Assembly: GCA_045637775.1 (NCBI GenBank)
Contig: JAZUAC010000037.1
Span: 1-64,000, forward strand
Origin: UMGS172 sp045637775
Lineage (GTDB): Bacteria > Bacillota > Clostridia > Oscillospirales > Acutalibacteraceae
Reading direction: 5' to 3'
DNA: 64,000 nt
The position numbers and the translations under genes are program-made. The notes under the pieces are model-generated. The model saw only the letters and a list, made by a program, of their open reading frames with translations, was not told where the DNA came from and ran no database searches. Below, one piece after another: positions 14,721 through 23,506 of the stretch; position 1 is the stretch's first letter; the number at the start of each line of letters is the position of its first letter.

Positions 14721-15860
14721 ATGTCAACAGAACGAAAGAGAATTTTACTTTCGTCACCAACCATGCACAACGAGGAAATGCAGTTTATCAAAGAGGCTTT
14801 TGACAGCAACTGGGTTGCTCCTTTAGGTTTTAACTGCGATAATTTTGAGTTGGAAATAAGCAACTATATGAACAACGGAAGCGACTGCGAGTGGCATTCG
14901 CTGGCACTTTGCTCGGGTACTGCAGCTTTGCATCTTGCTGTCAAGCTTGCAGGTGTAAAACCTGGGGATATTGTGTTGTGCTCCGATATGACCTTCTCGG
15001 CAACCGTTAATCCCGTCAGCTACGAAGGCGGTGTTCAGGTGTTTATCGACTCTGAGCGTGAAACATGGAACATTGACCCCGAAGCTCTTGAAAAGGCGTT
15101 CCAAAAATACCCCGAGGCTCGTGTAGTTATGTTGGCTCATCTGTATGGAACCCCGTCCAAAATGGATGAGATAATCGAAGTTTGTAAGCGTCATAATGCT
15201 GTGCTTATTGAAGATGCGGCAGAGGCACTTTCTGCTACATATAAGGGTGCACAGTGCGGTACCTTCGGTGATTATAACGCCATCAGTTTCAACGGAAATA
15301 AGATAATCACCACATCGGGTGGTGGTATGCTTATTACTCCCGATGCCGAATCGCGTGCTAAGGCTTTCTTCTGGGCAACCCAAGCCCGTGAGCCTGCTCC
15401 TTGGTATCAGCATGAGGAGATTGGTTACAACTATCGTATGTCCAATGTCGTAGCAGGAATCGGTCGCGGTCAGCTTATGCACCTTGACGAGCACCATGCA
15501 TTAAAGCGCGAAATCTATGAGCGTTATAGAGATGCTTTTGCAGATCTACCGCTTAAAATGAATCCGTACTTACCCGACAGTGAGCCCAACTTCTGGCTCT
15601 CATGTATCATCATTGATGATGATTGTGATGTTGACCCGCTCAGCATTATGCGCAAGCTTTCGGAGGAGAACATTGAGGCTCGTCCCATTTGGAAGCCTAT
15701 GCATATGCAACCTGTGTTTGCCAATAACGATTTTGTCTATGTTGAGGACAAGCCGGTTAACGAGCATATTTTCAAAAAAGGCTTATGCTTACCCAGTGAT
15801 ATTAAAATGACCGAGGAGGAGCAGAAGTTGGTTATCGATATAGTTCGTTCCTTCTTCTGA
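14721..15860 (+). CDS. DegT/DnrJ/EryC1 PLP-dependent sugar aminotransferase (EpsN/PglE-like)
   Basis: A 379-residue fold type I aminotransferase that transfers an amino group to a nucleotide keto-sugar. Family motifs are SNWVAPLG, LCSGTAALHLAVKLAG, IEDAAEALSATYKG and the PLP lysine region ISFNGNKIITTSGGG. The start is ATG 14721, after a purine-rich GGATGGGG. Directly downstream lies the initiating phosphoglycosyl transferase, the same order as in bacillosamine-type systems, so a UDP-4-amino-sugar product is plausible. No PglF-type 4,6-dehydratase is adjacent; the dehydratase at 32324 looks CapE-like. Confidence 0.9.
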   Translation: MSTERKRILLSSPTMHNEEMQFIKEAFDSNWVAPLGFNCDNFELEISNYMNNGSDCEWHSLALCSGTAALHLAVKLAGVKPGDIVLCSDMTFSATVNPVSYEGGVQVFIDSERETWNIDPEALEKAFQKYPEARVVMLAHLYGTPSKMDEIIEVCKRHNAVLIEDAAEALSATYKGAQCGTFGDYNAISFNGNKIITTSGGGMLITPDAESRAKAFFWATQAREPAPWYQHEEIGYNYRMSNVVAGIGRGQLMHLDEHHALKREIYERYRDAFADLPLKMNPYLPDSEPNFWLSCIIIDDDCDVDPLSIMRKLSEENIEARPIWKPMHMQPVFANNDFVYVEDKPVNEHIFKKGLCLPSDIKMTEEEQKLVIDIVRSFF

Positions 15861-15867
15861 TTTACAT

Positions 15868-16545
15868 ATGTACGCAAATGCGTTTAAACGCGTGATTGAC
15901 TGTTTTTTGTCGTTTATTGCACTTTTGGTGCTTTCACCGATAATATTGATACTTATAATTGTCGGCGCCATAAAAATGAAAGGCAATCCCTTTTTTACCC
16001 AGCAGCGTCCGGGTAAAAATGAAAGGATTTTCAAACTTATCAAGTTTCGCACAATGACTAATGCCAAGGATAAAGATGGCAAGCTTTTGCCTGACGATGA
16101 GCGATTGACCAAGTATGGAAGATTTTTGCGGGCGACCTCGCTTGATGAATTGCCCGAGCTTATCAATATCTTTATCGGAGATATGGCGGTGGTCGGTCCA
16201 AGACCGCAGCTGGTCCGTGATATGGTGTTTATGACCGAAGAGGAGAGAACCCGTCACAGTGTCAGACCCGGCTTGACAGGTCTTGCACAGATAAACGGAC
16301 GTAACACGGTCACTTGGGAAAAGAAGTTTGTTTATGACCTTGAATACATACAAAAAATAACACTTTGGAATGACATAAAAATCATTTTAAAAACAGTTAT
16401 GAAGGTAACCAAGTGCGACGGTATTTCAGCTGCCGGAATGGCAACCGCTGAGGATCTTGGCGATTATTTACTGCGCGAAGGTAAGGTTGACCAAGAAACA
16501 TATGATAAGAGACAGGAAGAAGCTAAAAAACTTTTGGAGGCATAA
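15868..16545 (+). CDS. Initiating phosphoglycosyl transferase (PglC/EpsL/WcaJ C-terminal type)
   Basis: A 225-residue monotopic phosphoglycosyl transferase that moves a phospho-sugar from UDP-sugar to undecaprenyl phosphate, the first membrane step of polysaccharide assembly. The N-terminal re-entrant hydrophobic helix is at about residues 10-34, followed by FTQQRPGKNERIFKLIKFRTM, the catalytic SLDELPELIN (Asp-Glu dyad) and VGPRPQLV with HSVRPGLTGLAQINGR. A C-terminal extension of about 35 residues (EDLGDYLLREGKVDQETYDK) is unusual. Only 7 bases separate it from the aminotransferase. Confidence 0.95.
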   Translation: MYANAFKRVIDCFLSFIALLVLSPIILILIIVGAIKMKGNPFFTQQRPGKNERIFKLIKFRTMTNAKDKDGKLLPDDERLTKYGRFLRATSLDELPELINIFIGDMAVVGPRPQLVRDMVFMTEEERTRHSVRPGLTGLAQINGRNTVTWEKKFVYDLEYIQKITLWNDIKIILKTVMKVTKCDGISAAGMATAEDLGDYLLREGKVDQETYDKRQEEAKKLLEA

Positions 16546-16550
16546 TATTT

Positions 16551-17060
16551 ATGCAGATGATATTGTATAAATTCGATCGTTCCTTAGAACAGGAACGTGT
16601 TTATACCGATTTTCAAGTTAATAAATTCACTCCAAAGTTGTTTAAGCTTTGTATTCCGCAAGAAAAGAAATTGTCATTAAAAAATCGTTTGGTGCGCTTG
16701 AACTTTTGGGCTCAAACAAAGGGCAAAGCAGAGATTCACTATGTTTTATCGGATAACGATGAGATCGTACACACCTCGTATGTTATCCCTAAATGTCACA
16801 AATTTGGATACCTCAAAAAAGGGGATTTATCCATTGGACCGTGTTTTACGGCTGTATCTCATCGAGGTAAAGGGATATATCCTACTGTACTTAAAAAAAT
16901 TTGTGATGAATATGCCAAGGACGGCACCGATATATATATGGTTGTTGCCGAACACAACAAGCCCTCTATTAGAGGTATTGAAAAAGCCGGCTTTGTACGA
17001 TGCGGGTTTGTTGATAAAAGCAAATTAACTAAACGATATGTGGTTGTTGAGGAAGCGTAA
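16551..17060 (+). CDS. GNAT-family acetyltransferase
   Basis: A 169-residue GNAT protein. The acetyl-CoA loop is SHRGKGIYPTVLKKI (RGKG, about residue 105) and motif B is NKPSIRGIEKAGFVRCG. In context it may acylate the amino-sugar produced by the upstream aminotransferase, as PglD does, although PglD itself is a hexapeptide-repeat enzyme. GGAGG lies 10 bases upstream. Its stop overlaps the next start by one base (TAATG). Confidence 0.8.
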   Translation: MQMILYKFDRSLEQERVYTDFQVNKFTPKLFKLCIPQEKKLSLKNRLVRLNFWAQTKGKAEIHYVLSDNDEIVHTSYVIPKCHKFGYLKKGDLSIGPCFTAVSHRGKGIYPTVLKKICDEYAKDGTDIYMVVAEHNKPSIRGIEKAGFVRCGFVDKSKLTKRYVVVEEA

Positions 17061-17914
17061 TGGACGAGTGGAGATATTATAATCACGCCATGATTCCAGC
17101 CTGCGCACCGCATGAGGTTCAAGATTTGACCGAAATACAAAACGGAAAAATCTTTAAACAGACTAAATCAAAGCCTTTGTTTGCGCGATGGACAGATGAT
17201 TTTGATTGCGGTTATGAAACCGAATGGTGGTATGTGATAAAGAATGAACCGTTTGACATTGATTCGGTGAAGGCTAAAAAACGCTATGTCATCAATAAAG
17301 GAAATAAGCATTTCTATGTGAAAGAAATTGCACCCGGCGATTATGTTGATGCTTTGTATAGTGTCCAGGTCGATGCTTTCGGTGCATATCCTAAAAAGTA
17401 TCGACCGACTGCAAAAAGACAAGAGTTTGAAGGTTTGGGTCAACTTTTTCTTCGGGATAAAACATATAAAATGTTTGGTGCGTTTTTGAAGGAAACCGAC
17501 GAGTTGTGCGGTTATGCATATACAAGAGAACAGGGGATCTGCATTCATCTTCCTGTGCTTAAAACCAAGCCTCAATATGAAAAGCTTGAGGTGAATGCGG
17601 CGTTGGTTTTCGGTATTCTTGATTTGTTGAGTGAAAAACTTAAAAGCGGATTTTACATTTGCGACGGTGCGAGAAGCATCAATCACGAAACAGCATTTCA
17701 AGACTATTTAGAAAAATATTTCGGGTTCAGAAAAGCATATTGCAACCTGAATATTAAATATAATCCCAAAATTGGATGGATCGTTAAGATTATGTATCCA
17801 TTCAGAAAAGTTTTTACGAAGTTTGATGGTATTTCGATAGTTCATATGCTGAACGGTGTTTTTAAAATGGAAGAAATTAAAAGAAAATGCCGGAAAAGTG
17901 GAGCAAATCAATGA
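17060..17914 (+). CDS. Hypothetical acyltransferase-like protein of the polysaccharide locus
   Basis: A 284-residue protein without clear family motifs. The second half (ISVQVDAFGAYPKKYRP region, then KMFGAFLKETDELCGYAYT and an aliphatic VNAALVFGILDLLSEKL) has the rhythm of a GNAT/FemAB-type N-acyltransferase, and the gene is translationally coupled to a GNAT gene. There is no signal peptide or membrane helix. Acyl transfer to a sugar precursor is the best guess only. Its stop overlaps an ATG that opens a 24-codon ORF. Confidence 0.65.
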   Translation: MDEWRYYNHAMIPACAPHEVQDLTEIQNGKIFKQTKSKPLFARWTDDFDCGYETEWWYVIKNEPFDIDSVKAKKRYVINKGNKHFYVKEIAPGDYVDALYSVQVDAFGAYPKKYRPTAKRQEFEGLGQLFLRDKTYKMFGAFLKETDELCGYAYTREQGICIHLPVLKTKPQYEKLEVNAALVFGILDLLSEKLKSGFYICDGARSINHETAFQDYLEKYFGFRKAYCNLNIKYNPKIGWIVKIMYPFRKVFTKFDGISIVHMLNGVFKMEEIKRKCRKSGANQ

Positions 17915-17985
17915 GCAAGATGGATTCTATAATAATGCCGTTATATAAACGGGCAAATATTTTTTCGGAATCCATAAAAGTGTGA
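17911..17985 (+). pseudogene. 24-codon ORF, probable truncated start of a lost gene
   Basis: The ATG at 17911 overlaps the previous stop (ATGA), as expected for a coupled operon gene, but the frame stops after 24 codons. A one-base shift would extend it about 12 codons further. The 17986-18099 stretch holds no other gene. A decayed cistron is a reasonable reading, but the identity is unknown. Confidence 0.3.
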
Positions 17986-18099
17986 TGTCTCGGAGTGAGG
18001 TACTGCGGTAGGTGATACCGTGTATGAGCACTAAGAAAAAGCAAGAAACGGATTTTAACATGTTTTGAAATACTGTCTCAAAATCAAGGAGTAAACATT

Positions 18100-19320
18100 T
18101 TGAATATTCTGTATATTGACCATTATGCCGGTTCTTTAGAACTTGGAATGGAATTCAGACCGTACTATATGGCGAGAGAGTGGATGAAGCAAGGACATAA
18201 GGTTAGGGTTGTTGCTGCAGGCTACTCTCACCTGCGTTCAACACAACCCACGGTTAAAAAAGAACTCGATACATATGTGGAAGACGGTATTGAATACCGA
18301 TGGATTAAAACTTGTAAATACGGTTCCAACGGTGTTAAAAGAATGCTTAATATGCTTCAGTTCAGCTCAAAGGTTTACCTTAAAGCTAAAAAGATTATTA
18401 AGGATTTTAAACCCGATTTGGTTATTACCTCGTCGACCTATCCGCTTGATACCTATGCGGCACAGAGAATAGCAAAGCTGACCGGTGCTATCTATATTCA
18501 TGAAGGACATGACCTGTGGCCCTTAACCTTGACCACACTTATGGGAATGTCAAAACTGAATCCTTTTGTTATATTGCTTGGGATGGCAGAAAAATCGGTA
18601 TATAAAAACGCCGATAAGGTTGTAAGTGTGTTGCCATATTCTTGGAAACATATGTTGACCCGTGGATTGGAAAGCAAGGAAAAATTCAAGTGTATCCCTA
18701 ACGGTATAGTGTTGGAGGATTGGGAAGACCCTGTTGCAATGCCCGAGGAACATGCGGCTTTGTTTGAAACTTTGAAAGCGCAGAACAAGAAAATTGTTTG
18801 TTATCTTGGTGGACATATGGTTTCCAATAAGCTTGATGTTTTGGTCGATGCGGCACTGAAAACCGAAAATCTGGATATTGTTTATGTCTTTATCGGAAAG
18901 GGAACCGAAAAAGAAAGATTGATGGAGCGGGCCAAGGCGGCAGATAATGTTTTCTTTTTGCCTCCGGTTCCCAAAAAGGCGGTCCCCACGGTTCTTGAAA
19001 GTTCTGATTTTTTGTATGTTGGCGCCGAAAAGTGCAGTTTGTATGAATACGGTGTTTCGATGAATAAGGTATACGACTATATGATGGCAGGTAAGCCTAT
19101 CATATACGGAGTTGAGGCTGCCAACAACGATGTTGAGGATGCTCAATGCGGAAAGACCATCGATTCCGGTGACCCCGATTCTATAATCAAGGCTATAGAA
19201 GAATTTATTAACACCGATCCCGAGGAATTAAAGAGGATCGGACAAAACGGTAAGAGTGCTGTTTTGAGTAAGTATAACTACAAGGTTTTAGCTGACGAAT
19301 TTTTAGAGCTGACCTGTTAA
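18100..19320 (+). CDS. Glycosyltransferase family 4 (WbuB-like)
   Basis: A 406-residue GT-B glycosyltransferase. The N-terminal domain begins MNILYIDHYAGSLELGMEFR, typical of WbuB-like GT4 enzymes that add an amino sugar to a lipid-linked acceptor. The C-terminal nucleotide-binding half has VCYLGGHMVSNKLDVLVDA, VYVFIGKGTEKERL and the GT4 ExxxxxxE region around EKCSLYEYGVSMNKVYDYMMAGKP. TTG start with AAGGAG 8 bases upstream. It opens the second run of the locus, after the 185-base break. Confidence 0.9.
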   Translation: MNILYIDHYAGSLELGMEFRPYYMAREWMKQGHKVRVVAAGYSHLRSTQPTVKKELDTYVEDGIEYRWIKTCKYGSNGVKRMLNMLQFSSKVYLKAKKIIKDFKPDLVITSSTYPLDTYAAQRIAKLTGAIYIHEGHDLWPLTLTTLMGMSKLNPFVILLGMAEKSVYKNADKVVSVLPYSWKHMLTRGLESKEKFKCIPNGIVLEDWEDPVAMPEEHAALFETLKAQNKKIVCYLGGHMVSNKLDVLVDAALKTENLDIVYVFIGKGTEKERLMERAKAADNVFFLPPVPKKAVPTVLESSDFLYVGAEKCSLYEYGVSMNKVYDYMMAGKPIIYGVEAANNDVEDAQCGKTIDSGDPDSIIKAIEEFINTDPEELKRIGQNGKSAVLSKYNYKVLADEFLELTC

Positions 19321-19339
19321 TTGTTTGGAGGAAATAATT

Positions 19340-20434
19340 TTGAGCACACAGTTGAGATACGCACTTATTGGTTGCGGTAGAATTTCGCCCAACCACATTG
19401 CGGCGGCAAAGTCCAATGAACTTAATATCGTTGCAATTTGCGATATTTGTCCCGAAAATATGGATGACAAGGTAAGAAAGTTTGAATTGGACGATAGCGT
19501 TAAGCAATACACCGATTACAAGGTTATGCTTGAAGAGCAGAAACCCGATTTGGTTGCTATTGCTACCGAAAGTGGAACTCATGCACAGATTGCGCTTGAT
19601 TGTATAGAAAATGGCTGCAATTTGATTATCGAGAAGCCTATTGCGCTTTCAATTGCCGATGCGGATGCAATTATTGAAGCTGCTGCAAAGAAGGGCGTTA
19701 AGGTTTGTACAAACCACCAGAACCGTTTTAACAAGGCTATTAAGAAGATACGTGATGCAGTCGATAAAAACCGTTTTGGCAAGCTGTTTTACGGTACTGC
19801 TCATATAAGATGGAACCGTGATTGGGAATATTACGGACGTGCACCTTGGAGAGGAACCTGGGCTCAGGATGGCGGTGCACTTATGAATCAATGTATCCAT
19901 AATATCGACCTTCTCAATTGGATGATGGGCAAGAAGCCTATTGAAGTTTTTGCTTATACCGACCGTTTGGACCACCCTTACATTGAGGCAGAGGACCTTG
20001 GAATTGCACTTGTCCGTTTTGAAAACGGTTCTTATGGTATCATTGAAGGTACTACCGATATATACCCCAATAACCTTGAAGAAACCTTGTATATCTTTGG
20101 TGAAAAGGGAACCGTTAAGGCAGGCGGTAAGTCGGTTAATATAATAGAAGAGTGGCGTTTTTCTGATGCTTTGGATGACTCGGATGAGGTCAAAAAGCAG
20201 TTCCATGAGAATCCTCCCAATGTTTACGGATTTGGCCACACTCCGTTGTATGCCGATGTTATCGATGCTATAAACAATGACCGTCAGCCTTATGTTACGG
20301 CTGAAGACGGTAAAAATGCTTTGGAATTGGTTTTGGCTATTTATAAGTCAGCCGCCGAAGGCAAACCTGTAAAGCTTCCTTTGAAGGATGTTTCAACTTT
20401 GGATTTTGTAGGCAGATTTGATGATAAAAGGTGA
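19340..20434 (+). CDS. wbpB: Gfo/Idh/MocA oxidoreductase (WbpB/WlbA-like)
   Basis: A 364-residue NAD-dependent sugar oxidoreductase. The N-terminal Rossmann fold is LRYALIGCGRISPNHIAAAKSNEL; the substrate motif IIEKPIAL and a conserved GGALMNQCIHNIDLLNW follow. With the adjacent acetyltransferase, aminotransferase and dehydrogenase it matches the Wbp/Wlb route that oxidises C3 of UDP-GlcNAcA. TTG 19340 is chosen because GGAGG lies 8 bases upstream. The role rests on clustering with three matching pathway genes. Confidence 0.88.
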   Translation: MSTQLRYALIGCGRISPNHIAAAKSNELNIVAICDICPENMDDKVRKFELDDSVKQYTDYKVMLEEQKPDLVAIATESGTHAQIALDCIENGCNLIIEKPIALSIADADAIIEAAAKKGVKVCTNHQNRFNKAIKKIRDAVDKNRFGKLFYGTAHIRWNRDWEYYGRAPWRGTWAQDGGALMNQCIHNIDLLNWMMGKKPIEVFAYTDRLDHPYIEAEDLGIALVRFENGSYGIIEGTTDIYPNNLEETLYIFGEKGTVKAGGKSVNIIEEWRFSDALDDSDEVKKQFHENPPNVYGFGHTPLYADVIDAINNDRQPYVTAEDGKNALELVLAIYKSAAEGKPVKLPLKDVSTLDFVGRFDDKR

Positions 20435-20441
20435 AAAAATA

Positions 20442-21005
20442 ATGGAGTATACGGTCCATCCGAGTAGTTTTGTCGATGATGGTGTAAAGGTTGGAAAAGG
20501 AACAAAGATATGGCATTTTTGCCATATTCAATCCGGTGCCGAGATCGGCGAAGGCTGCTCGCTCGGTCAAAATGTGAATATATCTAATAACGTTAAGATC
20601 GGAAACGGCGTTAAGATACAGAACAATGTATCGATATACGAGGGTGTTGAGCTTGAGGACTATGTTTTCTGCGGCCCTTCCTGCGTTTTCACCAACGATC
20701 TCACACCTCGCGCAAAGTATCCCAAAGGTCGTGCGGCATACCTTAAAACAGTTGTCAAAGAGGGTGCTTCAATTGGCGCTAATGCAACGGTCGTTTGCGG
20801 TAACTATATAGGTCGTTGGGCACTTATCGGTGCGGGTGCAACCGTCATCTCCTGTGTGAAGGATCATGCTATTATGGTTGGTGTTCCTGCCAAGCAGATC
20901 GGTTGGGCTTGCGAGTGCGGGCACAAACTGAATGATGAGCTTAAATGTGAGGTTTGCTCAAGAAAATATACCGAAACCGAAAACGGTCTTACAGAGATTA
21001 AATGA
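20442..21005 (+). CDS. wbpD: Left-handed beta-helix N-acetyltransferase (WbpD/WlbB-like)
   Basis: A 187-residue hexapeptide-repeat acyltransferase. Repeats run through VHPSSFVDDGVKVGKGTKIW, IGEGCSLGQNVNISNNVKIG, FCGPSCVFTNDLTPRAKYP and GASIGANATVVCGNYIGRWA. This matches WbpD, which acetylates the 3-amino group of UDP-GlcNAc3NA. An unusual C-terminal CxC...CxxC segment (CECGHKLNDELKCEVC) suggests a small metal site; WbpD relatives sometimes carry this rubredoxin-like tail. The ATG follows AAAGGTG. Confidence 0.9.
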   Translation: MEYTVHPSSFVDDGVKVGKGTKIWHFCHIQSGAEIGEGCSLGQNVNISNNVKIGNGVKIQNNVSIYEGVELEDYVFCGPSCVFTNDLTPRAKYPKGRAAYLKTVVKEGASIGANATVVCGNYIGRWALIGAGATVISCVKDHAIMVGVPAKQIGWACECGHKLNDELKCEVCSRKYTETENGLTEIK

Positions 21006-21022
21006 TATATTAAGGTGATTGT

Positions 21023-22159
21023 ATGCAATTTAGAGATTTAAAGGCACAGTATTGTTCCTTGAAGGATGAGATAGATGCCGGAATACAGAGTGTTATAGAC
21101 AGCACAGCGTTTATTTTGGGGTCGCCCGTCAAGGAATTAGAGCAAAAACTTGCCGAGTATGCAGGTACAAAATACTGTGTGGCTTGTGGAAACGGAACCG
21201 ATGCTTTGCAGTTGATGCTTATGGCATGGGGAGTTGGAGAAGGCGATGCGGTTTTCACTTCAGACTTTACTTATTTCGCTTCTGCCGGCACATCTTCTAT
21301 TTTAGGTGCAACTCCTATTTTTGTTGATATTGATATCAATACCTTCAATATGTCTTACGAGCATTTGGAGGTTCAGATTAAAAAGGTTATCGAAGAAGGC
21401 AAATTGACTCCGAAGGTCATAATCCCCGTTGACCTGTTTGGTCAGCCTGCCGATTACGAAAATATAACGCCTATTGCCAAGAAGTACGGTCTTAAAATAC
21501 TTTGCGATGGTGCTCAAGGCTTTGGCGGAAGTATTAACGGTCAACGCGTCGGCTCGTTTGGTGATGCCTCTACCACCTCGTTCTTCCCTGCAAAGCCTTT
21601 GGGATGCTATGGCGACGGTGGTGCGATATTTACCAACGATAAGGAGACCGATGAACTATTGCGTTCGTTGCGCGTTCAGGGTCGTTCCCCCGAGGATAAA
21701 TACGATAACCGTTGCATCGGCATGAATTCGAGATTGGATACATTGCAGGCTGCAATCTTGCTTCCAAAACTTAAGGCGTTTGAAGAGCATGAGGTTGATG
21801 ATGTCAACCGAGTGGCTCAAAAATACACCGAGGCTTTAAGAGGTTTGGTTATAACGCCCACCGTAAAAGAAGGCTTTGTTTCAAGCTGGGCGCAGTACAC
21901 GATCCGCTTAAAAGATTCAAAACAGCGCGATGCTCTACGTGACTATTTGAAGGAACAAGGCATTCCTTCAATGGTCTATTATCCGAGAGGTTTGCATGAA
22001 CAGTCGGCTTACGCTGACCGTAATCTTTCGGATGATGATTACCCCAACACTGTTGAGGCCACAAAAACCGTTTTAAGCTTGCCAATGCATCCTTATCTTA
22101 CCGATGAGGATATTGGTAAGGTTTGTAATACAATAACAGAATTTTTTGAGAATATGTGA
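21023..22159 (+). CDS. wbpE: DegT/DnrJ/EryC1 aminotransferase (WbpE/WlbC-like)
   Basis: A 378-residue PLP enzyme, second of its family in the locus. It begins MQFRDLKAQY and shows VACGNGTDALQLMLMAWGV, ILCDGAQGFGGSINGQRVG and the PLP lysine in SFFPAKPLGCYGDGGAIF, all close to WbpE, which aminates C3 of the keto-sugar made by WbpB. The three genes 19340-22159 and the dehydrogenase at 22172 follow one another within 18 bases each. Confidence 0.9.
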   Translation: MQFRDLKAQYCSLKDEIDAGIQSVIDSTAFILGSPVKELEQKLAEYAGTKYCVACGNGTDALQLMLMAWGVGEGDAVFTSDFTYFASAGTSSILGATPIFVDIDINTFNMSYEHLEVQIKKVIEEGKLTPKVIIPVDLFGQPADYENITPIAKKYGLKILCDGAQGFGGSINGQRVGSFGDASTTSFFPAKPLGCYGDGGAIFTNDKETDELLRSLRVQGRSPEDKYDNRCIGMNSRLDTLQAAILLPKLKAFEEHEVDDVNRVAQKYTEALRGLVITPTVKEGFVSSWAQYTIRLKDSKQRDALRDYLKEQGIPSMVYYPRGLHEQSAYADRNLSDDDYPNTVEATKTVLSLPMHPYLTDEDIGKVCNTITEFFENM

Positions 22160-22171
22160 GGAGAGAGTGTT

Positions 22172-23494
22172 ATGTCACTTTATGAAAAAATAATTAAAGG
22201 TGAAGAAAAAATTTCGTTGGTAGGCTTGGGTTATGTCGGTATGCCGATAGCTGTTGCTTTTGCCAATAAGGGAATTAAGGTTGTAGGTTTTGACCTTAAT
22301 GCTGCCAAAATCGAACTTTACAAGTCGGGTATCGACCCCACTAAAGAGGTTGGCGACGAGGAAATCAGTAAGTCAACTGTTGAGTTCACTTCGAACGAGG
22401 CCGACCTTAAGGCAGCAAAGTTCCATATCGTTGCTGTTCCTACCCCTGTAAATCAGGACCACACTCCTGACCTTACCCCTGTTATCGGTGCAAGTGAAAT
22501 TGTCGGTCGCAATCTTACAAAGGGTTCTATCGTAGTATATGAGTCCACCGTTTACCCCGGTGTTACCGAGGATGTATGTATTCCCATTTTGGAAAGAGAA
22601 TCGGGACTCAAGTGCGGCGTTGACTTTAAGATCGGTTATTCTCCCGAACGTATCAATCCCGGTGATAAGGTTCACAGACTTGAAAATATCCGTAAGATCG
22701 TTTCGGGTATGGATGCTGAGTCTTTGGAAGAAATCAAGAATGTTTACGATATAGTTATCGAGGTTGGTACATATCCTGTTTCAACCATTAAGACTGCAGA
22801 GGCTGTCAAGGTTGTTGAAAATAGCCAGAGAGATATCAACATTGCTTTCATGAACGAGTTGGCAATGGTATTCGACCGTATGGGCATCGATACCAATGAG
22901 GTTGTTGACGGTATGAATACCAAGTGGAACGCTTTGGGCTTCAGACCGGGTCTTGTTGGCGGTCACTGTATCGGTGTTGACCCCTATTACTTCACTTATG
23001 AGGCTGAAAAACTTGGCTATCACAGCAGAATTATTATTAACGGACGTATGGTTAACGATGGTATGGGCGAGTTTGTTGCCGATGCCGCTATCAAGCAGAT
23101 GATTGCTGCAGGCAAGGCTCCCAAGACGGCAAAGGTTGTTATTTTGGGCCTTACCTTTAAGGAAAACTGCCCCGATACCCGTAACAGCAAGGTTGAGGAC
23201 ATCATTAAGAGAATGGCACAGTATGAGATAAAGCCGTTGGTTGTTGATCCTTGGGCAAGTGAGAGAGATGCTATGCATGAATATGGCGTAACCCTCACCG
23301 CTTTGGAAGATATTAAGGATGCTGATTGCGTTATTGTTGCTGTTGCACATAACGAGTTCAAGGCATTGTCTATTGATGATATCAAGAAGATGTATAAGTT
23401 GGGTGCCGATGACGAAAAGGTGCTTATCGATGTTAAGGGTCTTTACAATGTTCCCGAGCTTAATGCATCGGGCTTGAGATGGTGGAGACTGTAA
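22172..23494 (+). CDS. wbpA: UDP-N-acetyl-hexosamine 6-dehydrogenase (WbpA/VipA-like)
   Basis: A 440-residue nucleotide-sugar dehydrogenase that oxidises C6 of UDP-GlcNAc (or an epimer) to the uronic acid with NAD. The NAD-binding motif is VGLGYVGMPIAVAFAN, the family signature YESTVYPGVTEDV, and the catalytic cysteine is in GGHCIGVDPYY. The C-terminal domain has LGLTFKENCPDTRNSKV. It supplies the first step of the Wbp-like route. Substrate choice between GlcNAc and GalNAc derivatives cannot be fixed from sequence alone. Confidence 0.9.
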   Translation: MSLYEKIIKGEEKISLVGLGYVGMPIAVAFANKGIKVVGFDLNAAKIELYKSGIDPTKEVGDEEISKSTVEFTSNEADLKAAKFHIVAVPTPVNQDHTPDLTPVIGASEIVGRNLTKGSIVVYESTVYPGVTEDVCIPILERESGLKCGVDFKIGYSPERINPGDKVHRLENIRKIVSGMDAESLEEIKNVYDIVIEVGTYPVSTIKTAEAVKVVENSQRDINIAFMNELAMVFDRMGIDTNEVVDGMNTKWNALGFRPGLVGGHCIGVDPYYFTYEAEKLGYHSRIIINGRMVNDGMGEFVADAAIKQMIAAGKAPKTAKVVILGLTFKENCPDTRNSKVEDIIKRMAQYEIKPLVVDPWASERDAMHEYGVTLTALEDIKDADCVIVAVAHNEFKALSIDDIKKMYKLGADDEKVLIDVKGLYNVPELNASGLRWWRL

Positions 23495-23506
23495 GTTTCT
23501 ACATCT

